Shown: positions 23,359 through 27,642 of the stretch, in pieces | How the letters are laid out: every line of letters begins with the position of its first letter | Position numbering within the stretch: position 1 is the first letter of the stretch | Origin: an uncultured Actinomycetes bacterium | Lineage (GTDB): Bacteria; Actinomycetota; Thermoleophilia; Solirubrobacterales; Solirubrobacteraceae | Length of the DNA: 27,642 bases | Reading direction: 5' to 3' | Assembly: GCA_937888775.1 (NCBI GenBank) | Contig: CALAQT010000485.1 | Span: forward strand, 1-27,642 | Program-made: the position numbers and the translations under genes | The notes under the pieces: model-generated | Seen by the model: only the letters and a program-made list of their open reading frames with translations | What the model was told of the DNA's origin: nothing | Database searches by the model: none

Positions 23359-23430
23359 TATAGTCTAGTAGAATGGCGCACCTAAAAGCGCGCCAACGAA
23401 GCTCGCGGGGGCTTCGATAGCTGACTATCG
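23359..23430 (+). promoter_or_regulatory. Promoter and three-hairpin leader
   Basis: Two -10-like hexamers, TATAGT (23359-23364) and TAGAAT (23369-23374), precede three short stem-loops. They are TGGCGC...GCGCGCCA, CGAAGC...GCTTCG (23397-23416) and CGATAG-CTGA-CTATCG (23415-23430), the last two sharing a CG. The leader precedes the 54-aa ORF. It could be an attenuator, a small RNA or a recombinase terminator. Confidence 0.4.
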
Positions 23431-23468
23431 CAAAGCAATTTCCCCCACCCGCCACTGTCGCGCTTGCC

Positions 23469-23633
23469 ATGCAGGCGCTTGCCGACGCACTCGCCCGAAA
23501 GCACCCGGACCTCGGTTTCACGCCGCGGTCCGACCTCGGCGGGAGCCTGCTCGCCGTCGAGTCGCCGCTGAGCGGCGCGCCCCGGCTAGCCGCTGACATG
23601 TACGGCCGTGCCATGAAAGGCGAGGTAGGCTAA
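23469..23633 (+). CDS. Small element protein (54 aa), unknown function
   Basis: ATG 23469 opens MQALADALARKHPDLGFTPR and ends in RAMKGEVG. In-frame protein-like sequence extends upstream to a CTG near 23421 (LTIAKQFPPPATVALA), so a non-standard start is possible. Composition is that of a small phage or plasmid protein; no motif is recognised. Its stop lies 4 bp before the ATPase start, so translation of the two is likely coupled. Its last codons are echoed in a second copy at 24909-24935. Confidence 0.5.
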   Translation: MQALADALARKHPDLGFTPRSDLGGSLLAVESPLSGAPRLAADMYGRAMKGEVG

Positions 23634-23637
23634 CCGC

Positions 23638-24756
23638 ATGACCTCAACTGAAAACGCGACTAACCGCCTACAGGACGAATGGGAGGAGCGCCTAGCGCGC
23701 GACTATGAGGAGTGGGAGGCGTTCGCTCAAACAGTTGCGGATGGCAAGCTGTACCTACATCTAGCGGAGCACGGCAAGCCGCGCCCGGAGGATGTCGCCC
23801 GGATTATGCGCGAGGGTCCGCGGCTACCGGAGATGACGATAGATGGCTGGCTCGTCAAGGGCGAGTTGCACTGGATTTTCGCGGACGCCGAAGCGGGCAA
23901 AACCTGGCTGGCGCTGTGGCTGAGTGTGGCCGTGATGGCCCGCGGCGGCACGGTCGTTTACTTTGACGAGGAGCTTGGCCGGGATGCAATCGCCCAACGG
24001 CTGATTGACCTAGGCGCAGACCCGGACGTGGTCGAAAAGCAGTTCGTCTACTGCCCGTTCCCGTCCTGGCAGATTGGATCGAGCGCGGAGCCTACGGAGC
24101 CTGATATGCACCGTGACGCGCTGCGAGCGCTCAAGGGTGATTTGCAACTGGTTGTCTATGACACCGTGACCGACGCGCTCGCCGAAGCTGGGATGGACGA
24201 AAACAGCGGTGTGGACGTAACCCGCTGGGTCAAGGCTTACCCGGAGGAGGCGCGCAAGCTCGGAGCCGCGGCGCTCGTGCTTGACCATACCGGCAAGTCC
24301 AACGGCGACACCGCCGTAGGGTCGCGCGCTAAGAGGGCCAAGGCCAAAGTCCAATTCAAGCTCAAGTCAAGTGGACGGTTTGATCGGGACACGACTAACG
24401 AGGTAGTTGTCACGTTGAAAAAGAACACGAGCGGCGCCGTTGGCATACCGGACCGGAGGGTGTTCAAGGTCGGCGGCGATGGTGAGGGACACTTCCTATG
24501 GGAACCGATGTTCGCATCGACGGGCGAATTGAAGACAGCGGTGACGGCTAACCGCATCCGCACCGACCTCGTCGCCCGCATCGGCAACTTGCCCGGTGTG
24601 ACGCAGCGCAACCTATTCGCAAACGTGCCCGGAGAAACGAAAGCCAAGGGATCGGAGCTAGCTTGGCTCATATCCGATGGCACCGTCCGCGTCGAACCGG
24701 GCGCGCGCAATTCCATCTGCCACTTCCTATCCTCGACTGCGACGGATGTGGGCTGA
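23638..24756 (+). CDS. RepA/AAA_25-like ATPase of the mobile element
   Basis: 372-residue RecA-fold ATPase. The glutamate-rich N-terminal helix (LQDEWEERLARDYEEWEAFA) is followed by WLVKGELHWIFADAEAGKTW, a Walker A at residues 82-89 with Ala in the first Gly position. Then come VYFDEELGRDAIAQRL, Walker B LQLVVYDTV (Asp175) and ALVLDHTGKS, a sensor-like strand. The layout resembles hexameric RepA/AAA_25 helicases that plasmids and phage satellites use for replication. A C-terminal part from about 295 may be a winged helix. It probably drives or helps replication of the excised element, which is inference from family and neighbours. Confidence 0.75.
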   Translation: MTSTENATNRLQDEWEERLARDYEEWEAFAQTVADGKLYLHLAEHGKPRPEDVARIMREGPRLPEMTIDGWLVKGELHWIFADAEAGKTWLALWLSVAVMARGGTVVYFDEELGRDAIAQRLIDLGADPDVVEKQFVYCPFPSWQIGSSAEPTEPDMHRDALRALKGDLQLVVYDTVTDALAEAGMDENSGVDVTRWVKAYPEEARKLGAAALVLDHTGKSNGDTAVGSRAKRAKAKVQFKLKSSGRFDRDTTNEVVVTLKKNTSGAVGIPDRRVFKVGGDGEGHFLWEPMFASTGELKTAVTANRIRTDLVARIGNLPGVTQRNLFANVPGETKAKGSELAWLISDGTVRVEPGARNSICHFLSSTATDVG

Positions 24757-24776
24757 GTGCGTGACTGCGACTGCAC

Positions 24777-24809
24777 TGGGGCACTCCTACGGAGTGTGCC
24801 CCCCCCAGT
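24777..24809 (+). terminator. Terminator after the element ATPase
   Basis: CTGGGGCACTCC-TAC-GGAGTG(T)GCCCC...CAG, a strong stem of about 11-12 bp with one bulged T, 20 bp past the stop. Confidence 0.65.
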
Positions 24810-24860
24810 TGCACTCGCGGCTCAAGCACACTAAAAGCCGGGGTTTGCAGGGAAACACCA

Positions 24861-24897
24861 GTGAAACTGTGAAACTGACCGCAACTAACCGCAACTA
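24861..24897. repeat. Short tandem repeats, possible iterons or operators
   Basis: Two perfect tandem copies of GTGAAACT (24861-24868, 24869-24876) are followed after one base by two perfect tandem copies of ACCGCAACTA (24878-24897). The embedded CTAACCGC (24885-24892) also occurs at 23630-23637, 23660-23667 and 24548-24555. Confidence 0.55.
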
Positions 24898-24905
24898 TTC
24901 CGACT

Positions 24906-24942
24906 GCCATGAAGGGCGAGGTAGGCTTACCGTAGGATGACC
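24906..24942 (+). repeat. Second copy of a 34-37-bp initiation region
   Basis: Matches 23610-23643 with few changes. Both contain GCCATGAA-x-GGCGAGGTAGGCT followed by ACCG and then the ATG-ACC start of the next gene. Here the copy encodes a possible leader peptide MKGEVGLP ending one base before ATG 24937. Confidence 0.6.
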
Positions 24943-25158
24943 AAATACTTCGTAGTAGCCAGTGATGGCATGGGCGGATTCTTCCGTGGGCGCGTGGACG
25001 ACATTGCCGAGATGGAGAAGTGGCGCGCCAAGGGGCTCCCGGTGTTCTCCGTCAAAGACGGACAGGACCAACGTGCCGAGCTTGCCAAGGCACTCACCCG
25101 TCACAAGCTGGACGTTGCCCGCGGCCGGGTTCCGGCCGATGCATTCTTGAGTGCGTAG
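24937..25158 (+). CDS. Small element protein (73 aa), unknown function
   Basis: MTKYFVVASDGMGGFFRGRV begins a short protein with an N-terminal beta-rich half and a charged helical half (AELAKALTRHKLDVARGRV). There is no membrane segment or catalytic motif. It lies between the repeat region and the next small gene and shares the repeated initiation region with the ATPase gene. The size and position would fit a DNA-binding or regulatory protein, but nothing in the sequence proves this. Confidence 0.55.
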   Translation: MTKYFVVASDGMGGFFRGRVDDIAEMEKWRAKGLPVFSVKDGQDQRAELAKALTRHKLDVARGRVPADAFLSA

Positions 25159-25199
25159 GTCAGTACAAACCAAACCAAAGCAAAGCTGAGGAGCAAAGC

Positions 25200-25445
25200 A
25201 TGGCGACGGCAACCGAAACGAAAATCACAACCCGCAAACCCACCGACCGGGACCGGCTTCACGCGGATGCCTTCTGGGATGCGCTCGCGGACACCGGACA
25301 CGTCGATAGCCGCGGTGGCGCCGAGTACACGCGAGTGTTCGCGTCTGGTGCGTCCGAGCGCAGGGTCAAGGACTACGCGAAAGCTGCGCGCGGCCTAGTC
25401 GCCAGCGTGGCCCGTTCCGCCAAGCAAACCGCCGCAACCAACTAG
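25200..25445 (+). CDS. Small element protein (81 aa), unknown function
   Basis: ATG 25200 follows GAGGAG at a good distance. The start MATATETKITTRKPTDRDRL is disordered and charged. The remainder (HADAFWDALADTGHVDSRGG, then RRVKDYAKAARGLVASVARS) is helical and basic. The stop TAG is part of CTAG at 25442-25445, where the IS701-type sequence begins, so the insertion seems to have landed exactly at the end of this gene. The original C-terminus could have been longer. Confidence 0.6.
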   Translation: MATATETKITTRKPTDRDRLHADAFWDALADTGHVDSRGGAEYTRVFASGASERRVKDYAKAARGLVASVARSAKQTAATN

Positions 25446-25803
25446 TGCTCTGACAGGTGGTGGGAAGGGTTATGTAGCCCGACGGTGAACTTGGTTGACA
25501 TGGTTGCTGCCAGCGTGATGGACATCGGGATCGATGAGGAGATGGTCGGGGTCGCGCCGGCGGTGGTCGATCGGTTGGCGGAGTACTTCGCTGATGTCGC
25601 GTCGGGTCTTGTGCGCTCGGAGCAGCGCTGGGCTGCTGAGTACTACGCGCGTGCGTTGATGATGGACGGGGCGCGTAAGTCGTTGGAGCCGATGGTCGCG
25701 CGGATCGGCGGGACGAGTGTGGAGTACGAGGCGCTGCAGCATTTTCTGGCTGATAGCCCGTGGGATCCGGCGGTGATTGACCGGGCGGTCGCTGAGCGGG
25801 TGC
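25446..25803 (+). mobile_element. IS701-family insertion sequence, left part only
   Basis: Begins after CTAG with TGCTCTGACAGGTGGTGGG. IS701 elements favour 4-bp YTAR targets, which fits. The transposase N-terminus starts at GTG 25485 (or ATG 25500): RLAEYFADVASGLVRSEQRW, AAEYYARALMMDGARKSLEP, LQHFLADSPWDPAVIDRAVA. Sequence leaves the family near 25803, before any catalytic Asp, so roughly three quarters of the gene is missing. No matching right end was found; GTCAGAGC at 26159 is only an 8-base resemblance. Confidence 0.75.
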
Positions 25804-26223
25804 GCGCAGTCCGTTGCAGATCGGTGAGGAGGAGGTGGGGTGCTGGTTGCGGACTCGTCCGCGGGTCCGGCCGTTGGCGGTGCACCCGGGCTGGCGCACC
25901 AGCCTGGACACCGCCTGTGCGGTCGTGCTGGCCACCGTCGGCTGGGTGCGAACGCCCGAGCCTCTGCGCGAGGCACGGCGGGTCGCCCGGCGCGCTCGCG
26001 CCGGGCTGGCGCCTACCCGTACCAGACCCGTTCGCGGCGGCGATCCGTGTTTGCCGGACCGGCCCTCGCGACAGTCTGCGGATGCGCGCTCGAGGATGGG
26101 CGACTAGGTTGAAAGCAACCTCGTCATCGCCCGCCACGGACCCTCGGCCGGGGCGGCGTCAGAGCTGGAGCGGTTCCGTTGACTGCACTCTCGGCTGCGA
26201 CATCCCCGGAGGCTCACCCGGGC
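25804..26223. other. Unassigned GC-rich stretch between IS fragment and glycosyltransferase
   Basis: About 420 bp with no gene I can support. One + frame stays open from 25814 to a TAG at 26105 and reads QIGEEEVGCWLRTRPRVRPL and HPGWRTSLDTACAVVLATVG, which is protein-like at first and degenerate later. After the TAG the same frame gives VESNLVIARHGPSAGAASEL and a TGA at 26180-26182, perhaps the tail of a lost gene. Other frames are no better. Confidence 0.35.
26102..26125. terminator. Hairpin, possible terminator
   Basis: GAC-T-AGGTTG-AAAG-CAACCT-C-GTC, a 9-bp stem with one mismatch and a 4-nt loop. Confidence 0.45.
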
Positions 26224-26988
26224 GTGAAGCGCAGTGCGTTTCGGGTGGCGATGATCGCGCCACCGTGGATTCCGGTGCCGCCTTCGGCCTAGGGGGGAAT
26301 CGAGGCCGTCGTCTCGCTGCTGGCCGACGAGCTGACCCTTCGCGGGCACGATGTGATGCTGCTGGCGGCGCCGGGGTCGCGGTCAGCGGCGCGTGTCCGC
26401 TCGCCGCTCGAGAGCGGGCACGCCGACCGGATCGGGTGGTCGCTGTACGAGGCCGATCACGTCGGCAGCGCGTACGACGCGGTCGACGACGCGGTGATCG
26501 CCGGGCAACCGTTCGACGTGGTGCACGACCACTCCGGGTTCACGGCGGTCGCGATGGCGCCCCGCAGCCCGATCCCGGTCGTACACACCTTGCACGCGCC
26601 GTTCAACGACGACACCAGGCCGTTCTACGCCCGCCACGGCCACAAAGTGCGGCTGGTGGCGATCAGCCGCTTCCAGCTCGAGCACGCGCCGCCCGGCGTG
26701 CGGATCAAGGACGTGGTGCCGAACCCGATAAGGGTCGAAGACTGGCCGTTCCGCGAGGGCAAGGATGAGTACCTGCTCTGGGTCGGGCGCTTTGATCCGG
26801 TCAAGGGCGCCCATCGCGCGATCCGCGTCGCCCATCAGGCGGGCATTCCGCTCGTGCTCGCGGGACCGGTACAGCCGGGGCAAGAGGAGTACTTCGCGCG
26901 CGAGATCGAGCCGCAGATCGACGGCGAGCAGGTGCTGTATCTCCAGGAGGTGGGCGGCGCGCGTCGGCGCTGCTGCCCGTGCGATTGA
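26224..26988 (+). pseudogene. Glycosyltransferase family 4, nonsense codon and 3' truncation
   Basis: GTG 26224 follows GGAGG at 26208. The protein reads KRSAFRVAMIAPPWIPVPPS and then TAG at 26290-26292, where GT4 enzymes have Tyr before GGIE (PPxxYGGxE loop). After it GGIEAVVSLLADELTLRGHD and FDVVHDHSGF continue normally, as do VVHTLHAPFNDDT and the linker YLLWVGRFDPVKGAHRAIRV that starts the donor-binding domain. Family similarity ends near EVGGA (about 26955), before the catalytic E-x7-E region. It would have transferred an NDP-sugar. In this context the partner was probably the GH57 enzyme. Confidence 0.8.
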
Positions 26989-27642
26989 ACTGCAAGGCCC
27001 GTTTATGCGCGACGCCGAGACGGCCAACCGGCTGCTAGCGCTTGCTGACGAGGCGCACGGCTGGCCCGGACGTTGGTTGACGGCTGGGGACTGGGCGCCC
27101 CCCGTGCTGCCCGTGCTGAAGTCCAGCAACGCTGTAGCGGCCCGTGTAGCGCCGTTCGTCGCCGCGTGCGCGGCCGGGTTCGGCGAAGTTGCGCGGGTGC
27201 TCGGTATCGTCGCCGAGGTAGACGTGCAGGCAATCGGCCAAAGTGTGCTCGATGACATCGGTGAGCAGATGGCCGAGCGCGGCGAGACGGTTGGAATACG
27301 GCTCTGGAACGCGCTTGAGCAGGACATAGCGTCGAACCCGTCGCTGTACCCGTCCCGGCAGGAGGCGCTCGGACTCGGATTCGTCGCTGGCGGCAAGGGA
27401 CTGCGCGGTGTATCCGAGGACGGCTACCTGTATCTGTTCAAGGACCGCGCCAAGGACCTAGCGCACGGGATTGAGGCTGACCTACGCGCCGCGCTCAGGG
27501 AGCTTGAGGATACCGGCGCGCATATCGTGCTGACGCCGACCCGCGGACGGGCGGAACGAGTCAGCGTTGGCCGCACTCAAGTCGATACTCGAGTTTCGGG
27601 GTTCTCGGTTGTTGTGATGACCGGCGCGGCGGGGCTAGCGAG
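26960..27642 (+). CDS. Unidentified mobile-element-type protein, partial at both ends
   Basis: An open frame runs from before 26960 to the window end; ATG 27005 is the first good start, but protein-like sequence (ARAIELQGPFMRDAETANRL) extends upstream across the junction. A helical N-terminal half is followed by SNPSLYPSRQEALGLGFVAG, GYLYLFKDRAKDLAHGIEAD and LRELEDTGAHIVLTP. The last part, a helix-turn-helix-like segment then basic beta strands, recalls the C-terminal region of DUF927-type or phage primase-helicase proteins. This is a weak resemblance by eye. Codon use (CTA, GTA, ATA) matches the 21.9-25.4 kb element rather than the chromosome. Confidence 0.5.

Noticed and set aside
24861..24897. 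CRISPR array
   Set aside because: The repeats are direct neighbours of 8 and 10 bp without spacers.
25446..26107. Complete 658-bp MITE-like element bounded by two CTAG sites
   Set aside because: CTAG occurs at both 25442 and 26104, but the inner ends show no inverted repeat, so a bounded element is not supported.
26383..27396. 337-codon minus-strand frame at the right end
   Set aside because: It spans the glycosyltransferase and the following partial ORF in antisense; composition is not protein-like.

Overview
The window is high-GC DNA with dense short intergenic gaps, many GTG starts and several genes with almost no 5' leader. Gene content points to an actinobacterium, most likely class Thermoleophilia (Solirubrobacterales-like): a paired Get3/ArsA-type ATPase set, a ParA gene overlapping an ftsZ with a long N-terminal extension, and Thermoleophilia-style conserved hypotheticals. 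This placement is inference from gene content. It may be a metagenome-assembled contig, because several non-essential genes carry frameshifts or are cut into pieces.

Layout. 1-3188: 3' part of the principal sigma factor, an HxlR regulator, an RpiB-family isomerase and a conserved unknown protein. 3189-3388: a structured gap with a possible small RNA and terminators. 3389-5369 (-): a secreted phosphoesterase (phospholipase C family) broken by two frameshifts. 5459-6740 (-): a fluoride-resistance locus with a fluoride riboswitch, two half crcB genes and a tandem DUF190 protein. 6788-7435: conserved unknown. 7484-12535: two Get3/ArsA-like ATPase genes (-), separated by remnants of a spermidine/putrescine-type ABC transporter and a flavin amine oxidase that look inserted and rearranged. 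12685-14944: parA and ftsZ, overlapping, on +. 15190-17135: a gamma-glutamyltransferase-like enzyme and a small putative lipoprotein. 17411-20973: a secreted unknown (-), uppP (+), a LON-domain protein (-) and a methyltransferase (-). 21001-21789: a second methyltransferase, with only the first ~22 codons of a GH57 glycoside hydrolase after it.

From about 21850 the GH57 frame is replaced by a mobile element with less GC-rich codon use: a large serine recombinase, a structured leader with a 54-aa ORF, a RepA/AAA_25-like ATPase, two small unknown proteins, and short repeats that could be iterons or operators. An IS701-family transposase fragment abuts the element's last small gene at a CTAG. 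Beyond about 400 bp of unassigned DNA lies a glycosyltransferase-4 gene, the kind of gene often seen beside GH57. It has a premature TAG and is cut short, and the window ends in a partial ORF of mobile-element style.

How the parts relate: ParA, FtsZ, UppP and the sigma factor are housekeeping and look intact. Damage is concentrated in fluoride export, phospholipase, polyamine uptake/oxidation and polysaccharide genes. Either these are decaying in this lineage or the contig carries local assembly errors. The junctions near 6240, 10265, 10340, 21850, 25803 and 26960 are the places to verify first.
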